A stretch of 51,196 nt of DNA from an uncultured Anaerolineae bacterium (GTDB lineage Bacteria; Chloroflexota; Anaerolineae; J036; Brachytrichaceae). The position numbers and the translations under genes are program-made. The stretch is from the NCBI GenBank assembly GCA_937927775.1, contig CALBEF010000100.1, positions 1 through 51,196 on the forward strand, read 5' to 3'. This document shows positions 40,001-48,288 of the stretch, in pieces. Each line of letters starts with the position of its first letter. The first letter of the stretch is position 1. Under the pieces are notes generated by a model that was not told where the DNA came from, ran no database searches, and was given only the letters and a program-made list of their open reading frames with translations.

Positions 40001-40185
40001 TCCGGCACAGGGCGATAACCCACAACCGGACGCGGCGGCAGCGCCGTGGCGGTCGGCAACGGCAAGGGAGTGGTTGTAGGCTGCGGCTCCGGCGTGGTCG
40101 GCGCGCACGCCGAACTCAGCAGCAACGCCGCAACCAGCGGCGCAATCAGACTGGCGCGAATCGCTCGGATATGGCGACAGTTCAT
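34048..40185 (-). CDS. Bacterial alpha-2-macroglobulin-like lipoprotein lacking the thioester motif
   Basis: This giant (2045-residue) lipoprotein is probably anchored outside the cytoplasmic membrane. The lipobox LLLSSAC places the lipidated Cys at residue 27, followed by a Pro-Thr-rich spacer (TTPEPQPTTTPLP). The first ~600 residues are repeated Ig-like domains (SVEKAWQIQPPVAGAL and VTVIFNRPV types). Then come MG domains with YTDRAIYRPGQQVYARG and DANGRGEAQV-type blocks, and a late alpha-alpha barrel (TLQNGDGGWSWWQRDMSSPYVTAYV), which is diagnostic of the family. The thioester position, normally CxEQ, reads YDSAEA (about 35520-35545), so the covalent trap is lost. Family members inhibit proteases and are often paired with pbpC; none is adjacent here. 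The start has GAGGAGGAAACC upstream. Confidence 0.9.
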   Translation of the reverse strand: MNCRHIRAIRASLIAPLVAALLLSSACAPTTPEPQPTTTPLPLPTATALPPRPVVGYRPVPEDVVSPVVVQRTPQPGERLAVRGAIKVVFDRAMDRASVEKAWQIQPPVAGALAWADSRTLTFQPASDLPRGAVFDVALTQDARAEDGAPLRQPFVFRFETQGHLEVGQTIPADGAADVQPDTIVTVIFNRPVVPLTTLQQQAGFPQPLRFDPPLEGKQEWLNTSVLVFRPVRPLPGGTRFTARIDAGLTDTDGNPLAAEYVWSFSTSAPKVLFVTPDPRSDRRAPVDTAVIVRYNQNIDPGSAQEAFSLTDARGGRMAGALTVLSDTLVFTPAQRLAFDTTYTVRIAPGVRSASGGTASTESWTSTFGTVPLPRVERTSPEDGETAYHFTPFIIYFNAPINPDTVMAHVRFTPAISPSQVYTYYSPWDNSFTIYFGAQPATDYVVEIEPGIADPYGNLTRDSLRVAFRTGDIEPMLFVALPVDVATLNAYQPARLLATSVNVSRVDLALQKLDTSDARLLLGSREDRNMLPSSGRRVWRQTVTGQPNRFTYTALDLAEGGGALAPGAYLLEISSPDVPRSGYPQRLVLIVSELNLVIKSEPAGVLAWATDMKTGQPVADLPLRVYRTRYGQGLEVVDVGGGVTGPDGAAMIETQPLADTYYSNVFVVAGGRFAAASGDWSSGVNSYDFGVAWGQSVSYSGAGPRPVRAHIYTDRAIYRPGQQVYARGVARYEDDVAYTLLPAGAQLRVRVMDSAGQLVYDQVRRLDEYGAFDITLDLAEGASLGAYSIMAEVDGFATGYANFTVSNYRPPEYEVAVQPGAGEIARNTILTATISAQYLSGGALRGRPVQWNVTAGEFTFDPPQLDQYTFSDYDNPWICYDCWYWRERRPPPATVFSGAGETDARGELIVSLPITTELRDSAGRVISGPVSLSIEANVTGADNQVIAGRSSVVVHPASFYLGIALSQYVVRAGEPITTDFVAVNWQGQALPNTPFEVALYQREWENIYDEASGQWRYETSDTLITRTQTVANARGEAQVTLTAPQAGAYRIVARGVDEAGRVAQSSRFVWVTGSEYVSWLRENNDRVNLIADRNAYAPGDTARILIPSPFEGEHYALVTVERGHILKHEVIRVAGSSQVYELPMPAQYAPNVYVSVVLFKGMAGSANADFKVGYLNLRVETTQQTFSVTLTPDRRLVQPGEQVTYTLQVRDSAGRPVMGQFSLDLVDKGILNLMPRQPNAIVEAFYAPRGLSVQTASGLIVSANRMTEQQIDQLLRMGFGIGGDRGRGGEAEEMPAAVAPMATATVEKAAEDDAPGAQQTAGPAIRQNFADTGFWAPAITTDAAGQATVRIALPDNLTTWVLRAVGVDLQTRVGEGTTDVVATKPLLIRPVTPRFLTVGDEIELGAVINNNTDAPQTADVALTAAGISLTTPAGQSVTIPAQGEISVYWRALAGDAPQADLVFSVQNDQYSDASRPRLSTAPGGGLKINRYSAPEVVGTAGELAQAGSRTEVVALPPALDTTQGELTVRLDPSLAAALQAGLDYLENYDYDSAEAIVSRFLPNVLTYRALVELGIENADLKGKLDALVREALDRLYTLQNGDGGWSWWQRDMSSPYVTAYVVFGLIRAQEAGFQIRPDTLERGMSYLQQNLAETAALRHYYEFNRQAFLLYVLGEGGRHDTARVAELYAERDKLGIYARALLALTIGRRNAQDARLKTLFADLNGRVIQSATGAHWEEQFIDWWAMNTDTRSTAIVLSALAQFDPNNALAPNVVRWLMASRVDGVWRTTQENAWSLIALTDWMRATGELKGDYEFAAQLNTEIVAQGRASARTITETTRVSVPLAALLRDVGNRLTIGRGEGPGRLYYTAHLKAYLPVPTLPAVDRGIQVLRRYTLASCADGPQCPDVTSAKVGDVIRVELTLIAPNNLYYVQLTDMLPAGAEVIDTGLATTSQLAQGPALSRSFSRSGERPWFWWWWYWYSRSELRDDRVVLFADFLSKGSYEYSYTMRVTSAGAFNVIPAFANQQYFPEVFGRSEGRLLTVER

Positions 40186-40272
40186 GGTTTCCTCCTCGTC
40201 ATGAATCAGTCCACAGACGCCCGGCGCTTGATTTTCGTTCCCCGGCGGGCAGAGCGGCAATCCACAGCCAGG

Positions 40273-40278
40273 ATTATC
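40273..40278 (-). promoter_or_regulatory. Putative -10 of the alpha-2-macroglobulin gene
   Basis: GATAAT on the minus strand would give a leader of about 80 nt before the strong ribosome-binding site. No -35 was assigned. Confidence 0.35.
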
Positions 40279-40321
40279 CGCCAGCCTTTGGCAAGCCCTT
40301 TAGCAAGCCCGGCGGCTTGCC

Positions 40322-41014
40322 CTACTTGAGCATCGACTTGAGCCGCGCGAAGACAAGATCGTACATCTCAGGCGTCACCAGCTTTGTAGAAGTGTTGCGT
40401 TGCGAGGGGTGATAGCAGCCGGCCAGGGTGTAGGGGCCGGCGGCGCAAATCACGCCATGCGCAAAGGCCGGCTTCGGCCTGAGCGCGATGTGGCCGGCGT
40501 CCGTCAGCACTTGCGCAACGGTGTCGAATCCGATCCTGCCCAGCGCCAGGATGACCTGAACGCGCGTCAGCAAACCCAACTCACGGACGAGAAAAACGCG
40601 ACAGCGCGCCAGTTCCTCCGGCAGCGGTTTGTTGCCCGGCGGGGCGCAGCGCGCAGCCGCCGAAATGTAAACGTCCGTTAAGCGCAGACCGTCGTCGCGT
40701 GAAACAGATGTGGGCTGATTGGCGAAGCCGGCCCGGTGCAGGCTGGCGTACAAGAAGTCGCCTGAACGATCGCCGGTGAACATGCGGCCGGTGCGATTAC
40801 CGCCATGCGCCGCCGGCGCAAGGCCCACAATCAGAATGCGCGCCTGCGAATCGCCGAAGCTCGGCACCGGCCTGCCCCAGTAAGTCTCATTGCGAAAGGC
40901 TGCCCGCCTGGCGCGCGTCACCTCGCGCCGGTAGGCCACCAGGCGCGGACATTGCTCACAGGCGATGACCTCTGCCTGAATGCGCCCCAGTTCGATCTCC
41001 GCGTCAGATGTCAC
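40322..41014 (-). CDS. Family 5 uracil-DNA glycosylase (UDGb type) with Fe-S cluster
   Basis: This 230-residue base-excision repair enzyme removes uracil and other deaminated bases from DNA. Motif 1 GLAPAAHGGNRTGRMFTGD is diagnostic of family 5 rather than family 4. The Fe-S cluster cysteines are in ACEQCPRLVAYRR and AARCAPPGNKP, with a further Cys in ELARCR. The HPSQRNT motif (GCYHPSQRNTS) forms the second active-site loop. The GTG start at 41014 overlaps the TGA stop of the ABC ATPase gene (GTGA), giving translational coupling. A longer reading to 41077 would overlap that gene by 67 bases. Confidence 0.92.
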   Translation of the reverse strand: MTSDAEIELGRIQAEVIACEQCPRLVAYRREVTRARRAAFRNETYWGRPVPSFGDSQARILIVGLAPAAHGGNRTGRMFTGDRSGDFLYASLHRAGFANQPTSVSRDDGLRLTDVYISAAARCAPPGNKPLPEELARCRVFLVRELGLLTRVQVILALGRIGFDTVAQVLTDAGHIALRPKPAFAHGVICAAGPYTLAGCYHPSQRNTSTKLVTPEMYDLVFARLKSMLK

Positions 41015-42678
41015 AGCGCGGAGTGTACCGCCTTCGCGGCCTTCGCTTCTTCCTGGTGAGACAGAGAGGAGACGCACAGACCGGCGAGCGCGTCGTCAAC
41101 GGTGATCCAGCCGGCGCCGGGAAACGCCTGCGCAATCTGGGGGGTGAACACCGGGTCGCCGGTCAGCACCTCGGCGGGCAAGCCATCGGCCACGATGCGC
41201 CCCTGCTCCAGCGCCACAACGCGATCAGCGCAGCCGGCGATGAACTCCACATCATGCGACACCACCAGCGCGGCGCAGCCATCGTTGCGCCATTCATTCA
41301 GCAGATCGGCCAGCGCGCGCTTGGCCGCATAGTCCAGTCCGCGTGTCGGCTCATCGAGCAGGAGCAGCAGGGGCCGTGTGACCGTGACCGCGCCAATGGC
41401 GACGCGCTCCCGTTCGCCAACGCTGAGGTCGCGTGGAAACGCGCCGGCCAGCCCGGCCAGCCGCAATCGGCCCAGCCACCGGTCAACCTCGCCGGCATCC
41501 AGCGCGGGCAAGCCATGATTGCGCCGGGTGATATTCAGTTCGTCTGCCACCGTGTCTGCGTATAACAGGGCATTGGGGTTCTGCGGCAGGTAGGCAACCC
41601 GCCGGCTGATCGCCGAGGTGTCCCAGCCGAGCACAGATTCGCCGCCGACGCGCACATCGCCGGCGACAGGTTTCAGCAATCCCATGATCGTGCGGAGCAA
41701 TGTGGTTTTGCCCTGGCCGTTGCGTCCGATCAGCGCAACAATCTCGCCTTCGCGCACGGAGAAGTCGATGTCGCGCAGCACCAGCGCGTCGCCATAGCCA
41801 GCCCGCACACCGCGCAAGCGCAGCACCTCCGCGCCGGGGGTGTGGGCCGCTCTCCGAAATGCCGATGGCAGCGTGGCGCGAACGCGCGCACCGAGCATAT
41901 GCGCTGCATCTGCTGGTGTGAGGGGCAGCGGGTCGAGTCCGATGGCGCGCGCAAGCTCCACAATCGGCGGCGCAATCGCCGCCGTTGCCAGCGCCGCCTG
42001 CGGGCTGCCGGCGACCGCGCTGCCATTTGCCACAACCACGATCCTGCTGACGTAGGGCAATACGCGCTCGAGCCGGTGCTCGACCAGCACGATTGCCAGG
42101 CCGGCCCTGTTCAGGTCCGTCAGCAGGTCCAGCACTTCAGCGGCGGTGGCCGGGTCGAGCTGCGAGGTCGGCTCATCCAACACCAGCACGGATGGCCGCA
42201 GCACCAGCGCCGAGGCGATGGCGACGCGCTGCTGTTCGCCGCCGGACAGGGTGTGCAACGCGCGCCGGCGCAGACTGCCGATGCCAAGCGCGTCCAGCGT
42301 CTCGGCCACGCGGCGTCGCATCTCGTCACGCGGCACGGCGGCGTTCTCAAGCGCGAAAGCCACTTCGTCCTCAACCGTGTCCAGCACGAACTGCGCCTCC
42401 GGGTCCTGAAACACCATACCCACGTGAAGCGCCATGCGCGACGGCCCCATCTCAACCGGATCATGCCCCGCCACGCGCAGCCGGCCTGCAATGCGCCCGC
42501 CGGTGAAGTGAGGCACCAGACCATTGATGGCCCGCGTCAGCGTCGATTTGCCGGAACCCGACTCGCCGATCACCAGTGTGAACTGAGACGGGTCAAGCGA
42601 GAGGGTGACGTTCGAAAGCGCCGGCCGGCTGGTGGAGGGATAGGCATAGCCCCAGTCCGAGTACTCGATATCGGCCAC
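41011..42678 (-). CDS. Tandem ABC ATPase of ECF-type vitamin/cation transporter (EcfA1-EcfA2 fusion)
   Basis: This 555-residue protein fuses two ABC domains. The first (residues ~1-240) has Walker A GESGSGKST, FQDPEAQFVLDTVEDEVAF (the Q-loop form typical of ECF ATPases), signature LSGGEQQR and VLDEPTSQLD. The second (~290-520) has GRNGQGKTT, the PQNPNALLYADTVADEL Q-loop, a degenerate signature LSVGERER and LLLDEPTRGLD. It should energise uptake with an EcfT-type membrane subunit and a substrate-binding S subunit, neither of which is in the window. The GTG start is chosen for the AAGAGG six bases upstream. Two palindromes lie 19 and 49 bases before it. Confidence 0.88.
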   Translation of the reverse strand: MADIEYSDWGYAYPSTSRPALSNVTLSLDPSQFTLVIGESGSGKSTLTRAINGLVPHFTGGRIAGRLRVAGHDPVEMGPSRMALHVGMVFQDPEAQFVLDTVEDEVAFALENAAVPRDEMRRRVAETLDALGIGSLRRRALHTLSGGEQQRVAIASALVLRPSVLVLDEPTSQLDPATAAEVLDLLTDLNRAGLAIVLVEHRLERVLPYVSRIVVVANGSAVAGSPQAALATAAIAPPIVELARAIGLDPLPLTPADAAHMLGARVRATLPSAFRRAAHTPGAEVLRLRGVRAGYGDALVLRDIDFSVREGEIVALIGRNGQGKTTLLRTIMGLLKPVAGDVRVGGESVLGWDTSAISRRVAYLPQNPNALLYADTVADELNITRRNHGLPALDAGEVDRWLGRLRLAGLAGAFPRDLSVGERERVAIGAVTVTRPLLLLLDEPTRGLDYAAKRALADLLNEWRNDGCAALVVSHDVEFIAGCADRVVALEQGRIVADGLPAEVLTGDPVFTPQIAQAFPGAGWITVDDALAGLCVSSLSHQEEAKAAKAVHSAL

Positions 42679-42696
42679 GATGACCTCTTGACATAC

Positions 42697-42740
42697 AGAA
42701 CAAGTGTTCGTAAACTTGCCGCACACAGAACAGGTGTTCT
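42697..42740. promoter_or_regulatory. Two palindromic operators 30 bp apart (GAAC-N4-GTTC, LexA-like)
   Basis: AGAACAAGTGTTCG (42697-42710) and AGAACAGGTGTTCT (42727-42740) share ACAGAACA-R-GTGTTC. The two sites are spaced by 30 bp, about three helical turns. They lie between the divergent ABC ATPase and FtsK-like genes. GAAC-N4-GTTC fits the Gram-positive LexA box form, but the regulator is not known. Confidence 0.55.
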
Positions 42741-42831
42741 AATTGTCGCGGCGCACGCTCCGCAACCTGGGCGCGCCCGCCACTCAAGTTGCCGTTTCAG
42801 AGTGTACCAGTTGGTTTGAGAGTCAGAAGCC

Positions 42832-43800
42832 ATGTACAGGAAACTCAATCTGACCGCCGAGCGCATCGAGGCTGTGTTGCGGGAGCGCAACGCCGCAGCC
42901 AGTGTTGTGGGCGGGCGCGTGCTGCCCGGCTTTGTGGAGATGCTGTTGCGGCCCGAGGGCGGCACAAAAGTCAGCCAGGTCAGGGCGTTGCAGGCCGACA
43001 TTGCGCTGGCTGTCGGCAACAGCAACATCCGCATCGCCCAGAGCGGCAGCCACCTCGCCATCCAGATCGGGCGCGAGTCGCGCCAGCCGGTGCGGCTTGC
43101 GGCGCTGATGAGCCAGCTCGACAGCCTGCCGCGCTACACGGCGGTGCTCGGCCTGTCCGAAGATGGCGCCCCGCTGCTGGCCCGGCTGTCCGCGCCGGAT
43201 GTCGGGCACATCCTGATTGCCGGCACCACCGGCAGCGGCAAGACGTGTCTGGCGCACACGGCGCTGATAAGCCTGTGCCAGACGCATCGCCCTTTTGAGC
43301 TGGGCGTGATCGTCATCGATCCGAAGCGCCGTGATCGGGATGAGTTTGGCCGGGCTGTGGAGCGGCATCTCCTGCTTCCGCCGGCCCGCGCGACAGACGA
43401 GGCTGTGCCGGCGCTGGCGCGCGTGGTCGAGGCCATGCAACGGCGAGCCATTCAGGCCGAGCCGATGCCGCGCATCGTGGTGTTCGTCGACGAACTGGCC
43501 GACCTGTGCCAGACCGGCGGCGCCTCGGTGCTCGACCCGTTGACGCGCATCGCGCAGCGCGGGCGCGAGTCGGGCATTCATCTGGTTGCGTGCACACAAA
43601 AGCCCTCGTCAAAGGCGATTGGGCCGTTGCTCAAGGCCAACCTGCCCCTGCGGCTGGTGGGCCGCGTCACATCGGCAGAGGATGCGCGCGTGGCGTCGGG
43701 CATGGCCGGCAGCGGCGCCGAGAAGTTGTCCGGCGCGGGCGACTTCGTGGCCGTTTCGGGAGGGCGCGTGATTCGTTTTCAGGCTGCAATGCCTCTATAA
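42832..43800 (+). CDS. FtsK/SpoIIIE-like DNA-translocase motor domain, cytoplasmic form
   Basis: This 322-residue protein contains only the FtsK motor. Residues ~1-110 are the alpha domain (LLRPEGGTKVSQVRALQADIALAVG then IQIGRESRQPVRL). Walker A is GTTGSGKTCLAH (~128-139), Walker B is IVVFVDELADL, and HLVACTQKPSSKAIG follows. It has no membrane segments and no gamma DNA-reading domain, unlike full-length FtsK (usually over 700 residues). Such stand-alone motors occur in plasmid transfer and chromosome processing. It is co-transcribed with a small membrane protein. Two LexA-like palindromes lie upstream, which would fit DNA-damage control. Confidence 0.82.
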   Translation: MYRKLNLTAERIEAVLRERNAAASVVGGRVLPGFVEMLLRPEGGTKVSQVRALQADIALAVGNSNIRIAQSGSHLAIQIGRESRQPVRLAALMSQLDSLPRYTAVLGLSEDGAPLLARLSAPDVGHILIAGTTGSGKTCLAHTALISLCQTHRPFELGVIVIDPKRRDRDEFGRAVERHLLLPPARATDEAVPALARVVEAMQRRAIQAEPMPRIVVFVDELADLCQTGGASVLDPLTRIAQRGRESGIHLVACTQKPSSKAIGPLLKANLPLRLVGRVTSAEDARVASGMAGSGAEKLSGAGDFVAVSGGRVIRFQAAMPL

Positions 43801-43816
43801 GGAGCAGGAGGTTGTC

Positions 43817-44299
43817 ATGGACCGCATCGTGAAGGCGAGCGCATTCGGAGTCATCTTGTGCGGGGTCGTATTCGGATTCGTGGTCGGATCGCGCATCGAC
43901 CAGTCCACGATCACGCTCCTGAGCGGGACACTCGTGGGCGTGCTGGTGGCGACGCCGTGCGTCGCCGTCATCACCTGGCTGGCCGCGCGCCGGCGCGATG
44001 ACGACTGGCGCGCGCGCGAGCGATACATGCGCCAATCGGCCCCGTTGCCGCCTGAGCCGCCGCAATACTGGGTGGTGCAAGGGCAGCCGGTCGCAGCCGA
44101 TGGACGGGCAGCGCGCCTCTCAACGCCGATGGGCTGGCCGGGGCAGTATGGCGACGCCGCCGGCTTCATGCCCCGCCCCCGGCGCAAGTTCTACGTCATC
44201 GGCGAGAACGGCGAGCCGCGCGAGGTGACGGACGCCTCGAATCCGGCGCTCTCAGCAGGCCGGTACGACGACCCGGAGGACTCGCCGCCGGTGTTCTGA
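43817..44299 (+). CDS. Small two-helix membrane protein co-transcribed with the FtsK-like gene
   Basis: This 160-residue protein is not recognised. Two membrane spans are at ~8-26 (AFGVILCGVVFGFVVG) and ~33-56 (ITLLSGTLVGVLVATPCVAVITWLAA). A basic stretch (RRRDDDWRARERYMRQ) and a Pro-rich cytoplasmic tail follow, ending with a FYVIGENGEPREV segment. The start has AGGAGG. It begins 17 bases after the FtsK-like gene, so it could act as the membrane anchor that the FtsK motor lacks. That role is inference from the pairing. Confidence 0.65.
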   Translation: MDRIVKASAFGVILCGVVFGFVVGSRIDQSTITLLSGTLVGVLVATPCVAVITWLAARRRDDDWRARERYMRQSAPLPPEPPQYWVVQGQPVAADGRAARLSTPMGWPGQYGDAAGFMPRPRRKFYVIGENGEPREVTDASNPALSAGRYDDPEDSPPVF

Positions 44300-44321
44300 G
44301 ATCAGAGCATCGCCTCGCGCT

Positions 44322-45818
<1,497 letters not shown>

Positions 45819-45833
45819 GTTTCTGTCGCGCGG

Positions 45834-45839
45834 ATTATA
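45834..45839 (-). promoter_or_regulatory. -10 element of the CrtI-like gene
   Basis: A perfect TATAAT on the minus strand ends 15 bases before the ATG, predicting a leader of about 8 nt. Confidence 0.5.
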
Positions 45840-45871
45840 CGGGCGGCGCGGTTGACAAATACAGCCGGCCC

Positions 45872-46873
45872 TCAACGCCCGATGGCAGACCGATATAGTC
45901 GCAGCGAGAGACGATACAGCAGCCGCGAAGGGGCATAATCCCAGGCGCCGAGACCCTCAACAAACTGCGCGCCGAATCCCTCCTTGAAGCGATACACGCC
46001 CCACATCGGATCGGATTCATCGAGTCGTTCCGGCGCGCCCCACCAGTCGTATACGCGACAGCCATGATCGCGCGCCCAGCGCATGGCCGTCCATTGCAGC
46101 AGGTGGTTCGGCATGTGCTCGCGGCCCTGCGAGCGCGACATGCCGTAGAAATACCAGGCGCGATCCGCAAATGTAAAGAGGACCAGGCCGGCCAGCGCCT
46201 CTCCCTCGCGCTCGGCAATAAAACGGGTCGCGTTCATGGCGCGCCAGGCGTCGGTGTAATAAGGCTGTTCGCGGATGATGAAGCCGTCGCGCGCGCCCGT
46301 CTCGGCATACATGCGATACAACAGGGCGTCATCGTCCGGCTGCGCGATCCGAATCGTCACGCCGCGTTTCTCGGCCAGGCGGATGTTATAGCGCCACTTC
46401 GGCTTCATCCGGGCGAGCAGCTCGTCGTCGCTGCCGCGCAAGTCGGTATGGGCCGTGTTCCGAAATTGAATCTGACTGGGGGACAGGAACCACGAGCGAT
46501 GGCGCAGCATGTCGCGCGCCTGGCTCACATCAAAAGCCGGCGACAACAGATCGCCATCCAGCTTGACCCACACCGCTCGCTGCGCGCGCGCCTGGCGCTC
46601 CAGCCATTCGAGCGCCTCGCGGTAGCAGAGCGGGGCAGCCGCCGTGACCGGCCCTTTTGGCGCATACAGCGCGCAGAATGGGCCGATGCTTCGCCGCAGC
46701 AACTGGACAAGCGCGCAAGGAGAGGCATCGTCGCCCATCAGCGCCCAGCGTTGCGCGGACCAGCCCCAGCGCGATTTGAAGTCGCCCCACTCCCACGACT
46801 GCAACACATGCGGCCATTCAAAACGACGCAGCGCGTCGTTCCAGGCTGCGGGGTCAGCAATGCGTTGCCACAT
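45872..46873 (-). CDS. FemAB-like peptidyltransferase (lipid II aminoacyltransferase family)
   Basis: This 333-residue protein has two GNAT-like halves, as in FemA/B/X. It opens with HVLQSWEWGDFKSRWGW, a typical start of this family. It has FCALYAPKGPV and LARMKPKWRYNIRLAEKRGVTIRI (the substrate loop), and ends CRVYDWWGAPERLDESDPMWGVYRFKEGFG. FemAB proteins add amino acids from aminoacyl-tRNA to peptidoglycan cross-bridges. The typical coiled-coil arm of staphylococcal Fem proteins is absent, as in many short relatives. It is encoded just upstream of the CrtI-like gene on the same strand. Confidence 0.85.
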   Translation of the reverse strand: MWQRIADPAAWNDALRRFEWPHVLQSWEWGDFKSRWGWSAQRWALMGDDASPCALVQLLRRSIGPFCALYAPKGPVTAAAPLCYREALEWLERQARAQRAVWVKLDGDLLSPAFDVSQARDMLRHRSWFLSPSQIQFRNTAHTDLRGSDDELLARMKPKWRYNIRLAEKRGVTIRIAQPDDDALLYRMYAETGARDGFIIREQPYYTDAWRAMNATRFIAEREGEALAGLVLFTFADRAWYFYGMSRSQGREHMPNHLLQWTAMRWARDHGCRVYDWWGAPERLDESDPMWGVYRFKEGFGAQFVEGLGAWDYAPSRLLYRLSLRLYRSAIGR

Positions 46874-46948
46874 GATCTGCGTTTAGTCGTCAGCAATCAG
46901 CCTTCGATGTTATCGCGGATGCTATCGCGAAGAGAAGATAACAACAAA

Positions 46949-46980
46949 CCGCCAGGGCAAGATGACTTGACTCCTGGCGG
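46949..46980 (-). terminator. Terminator after rplL
   Basis: An 8-bp perfect stem (CCGCCAGG / CCTGGCGG) is followed on the minus strand by TTTGTTGTT, 39 bases past the rplL stop. It ends the ribosomal-protein operon. Confidence 0.8.
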
Positions 46981-47018
46981 CTTGAAACTGCGAACGGGGC
47001 CGATAGTCAGCCGGCCAA

Positions 47019-47396
47019 TTACTTGATGGTGACTTTGGCGCCGACTTCTTCGAGCTTCTTCTTAGTGTCCTCGGCGGTCGCCTTGGCCACGCCGGTCTGC
47101 ACAGTGGACTTCGGCGCTTCGACCAGATCCTTGGCTTCCTTCAAGCCGAGGTTGGTGATGGCGCGCACCACTTTGATGACCTCGATTTTCTTGGGGCCGA
47201 TGTCTTCGAGAATGACATCGAACTCGGTCTTTTCTTCGACCGGGGCGGCTGCGGGGGCTGCCGCCGGGCCGGCCATCATGACCGGCGCAGCCGCTGCGGT
47301 CACGCCCCACTTCTCTTCGAGCATCTTCTTCAGCTCGGCTGCTTCGAGCAGGGTCAGGCTGCTCAGTTGTTCAACGATTGCATTCAGGTCTGCCAT
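47019..47396 (-). CDS. rplL: 50S ribosomal protein L7/L12
   Basis: This 125-residue stalk protein forms dimers on L10 and recruits translational GTPases. The amino-terminal dimerisation domain ([28 protein letters not shown]), the Ala-rich hinge ([16 protein letters not shown]) and the globular carboxy domain ([21 protein letters not shown] ... [22 protein letters not shown]) are all present. GGAGGAAACC precedes the ATG. The gap to rplJ is filled with a heptamer array, which is unusual in this tightly regulated pair. Confidence 0.98.
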   Translation of the reverse strand: MADLNAIVEQLSSLTLLEAAELKKMLEEKWGVTAAAAPVMMAGPAAAPAAAPVEEKTEFDVILEDIGPKKIEVIKVVRAITNLGLKEAKDLVEAPKSTVQTGVAKATAEDTKKKLEEVGAKVTIK

Positions 47397-47423
47397 TTTG
47401 GTTTCCTCCAAAGGTTCGGATCA

Positions 47424-47495
47424 GGTATTGCGTATTGCGTATTGCGTATTGCGTGTTGCGTATTGCGTATTGCATGTTGCGTGTTGGGTATTGCG
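47424..47495. repeat. Heptamer array (GCGTATT family) between rplJ and rplL
   Basis: About ten units of GCGTATT/GCGTGTT with a few variants (GCATGTT, GGGTATT) occupy the rplJ-rplL gap. It is the same family as the arrays at 18974 (opposite direction) and 31747. Confidence 0.9.
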
Positions 47496-47501
47496 CGCGG
47501 G

Positions 47502-48047
47502 TCATGCTGAGGCTGGCTCGCCGGCCGGCTGTTCCTTGTCGATCTTCGCCTGCAGGGCGTACATCACACTGCCCACTGCGGCGTTGAGCGCGCCGACCAG
47601 GCCGGATGCCGGCGAGGAGATCAGGCCGATGATCTGGGCGCGGAGCGTTTCGAGCGGCGGCATGGTTGCCAGTTCTTTGACGCGCTGAGCGTCCAGGGCC
47701 GCGCCGGCCAGGATGGCGCCAACAACTGTGAGCTTGTCCAGGTCATCGGCCAGTTGCTGAATCGCCTTGGCCGCCGCCGGCGGGTCGCCGAAGCAAAAGC
47801 TGACCGCCGTCGCGCCGGCCAGCCACTCATCCGGCACCTGGTAGCCGGCCTCCTTGAACGTGCGCGCAATCAGGGTGTTCTTGGTCACGTGAAACTCTGC
47901 CTGAGCGCCGCGCACCGCCCCACGCACCTTGTTGAGCTGGGGCATGTTCAAGCCGCCATACCGGGTGATGATCACAGCCTGGCTCTTGCCGAGCAACTCC
48001 TTGTAGTTGATCAGCATGTCCTCTTTCTTCTGCTTTGATATTGCCAA
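47502..48047 (-). CDS. rplJ: 50S ribosomal protein L10
   Basis: This 181-residue protein anchors L7/L12 dimers to 23S rRNA. The amino end is ISKQKKEDMLINYKELLGKSQAVIITRYGGLNMPQLNKVRGAVR and continues with HVTKNTLIARTFKEAGY. The carboxy-terminal helix (VGALNAAVGSVMYALQAKIDKEQ) is the L12-binding segment. Translation starts at TTG with GGAGGTGAAATACC upstream; no ATG with an equally good site exists. A leader with a strong terminator precedes the gene, suggesting L10-dependent attenuation. Confidence 0.97.
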   Translation of the reverse strand: MAISKQKKEDMLINYKELLGKSQAVIITRYGGLNMPQLNKVRGAVRGAQAEFHVTKNTLIARTFKEAGYQVPDEWLAGATAVSFCFGDPPAAAKAIQQLADDLDKLTVVGAILAGAALDAQRVKELATMPPLETLRAQIIGLISSPASGLVGALNAAVGSVMYALQAKIDKEQPAGEPASA

Positions 48048-48102
48048 GGTATTTCACCTCCTCCGAAACATGGGAACGGTCAATGCCGTTACAGCCATCA
48101 TT

Positions 48103-48140
48103 CAACAAAAAGCGCCTCGACCGGCGAAGGTCGAGGCGCT
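48103..48140 (-). terminator. Attenuator terminator in the rplJ leader
   Basis: A perfect 12-bp stem (AGCGCCTCGACC / GGTCGAGGCGCT) with a 6-base loop is followed by TTTTTGTTG on the minus strand. It lies about 60 bases before rplJ. Its position fits L10-leader type regulation. Confidence 0.85.
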
Positions 48141-48288
48141 CAAAACTCAGCGCATACGGGCGGCGCAATCGCGCCGCGCGCTCAAGACCTCACCTCGACA
48201 GGCATTGGATTAAGCCCCGCGCATGCAGGGCGCCTGTGGTCACCGGCGAGTGACAGCGAACCGGGATTATATCTCAGTCGCGAATCTA
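48141..48288 (-). promoter_or_regulatory. Upstream part of the rplJ (L10) leader
   Basis: This is the gap between rplA and the attenuator. It has GC-rich segments able to pair (for example GCGCGGCGCGATTGCGCCGC). A GTCGAGGTGAGG segment could compete with the terminator stem (CCTCGAC). An L10-binding leader is expected here from the gene order, but I could not fold it rigorously. Confidence 0.45.

Noticed and set aside
40290-40321. Intrinsic terminator after the uracil-DNA glycosylase gene
   Set aside because: GGCAAGCC and GGCTTGCC can pair, but there is no T-run, and alternative copies of the word make the pairing ambiguous.
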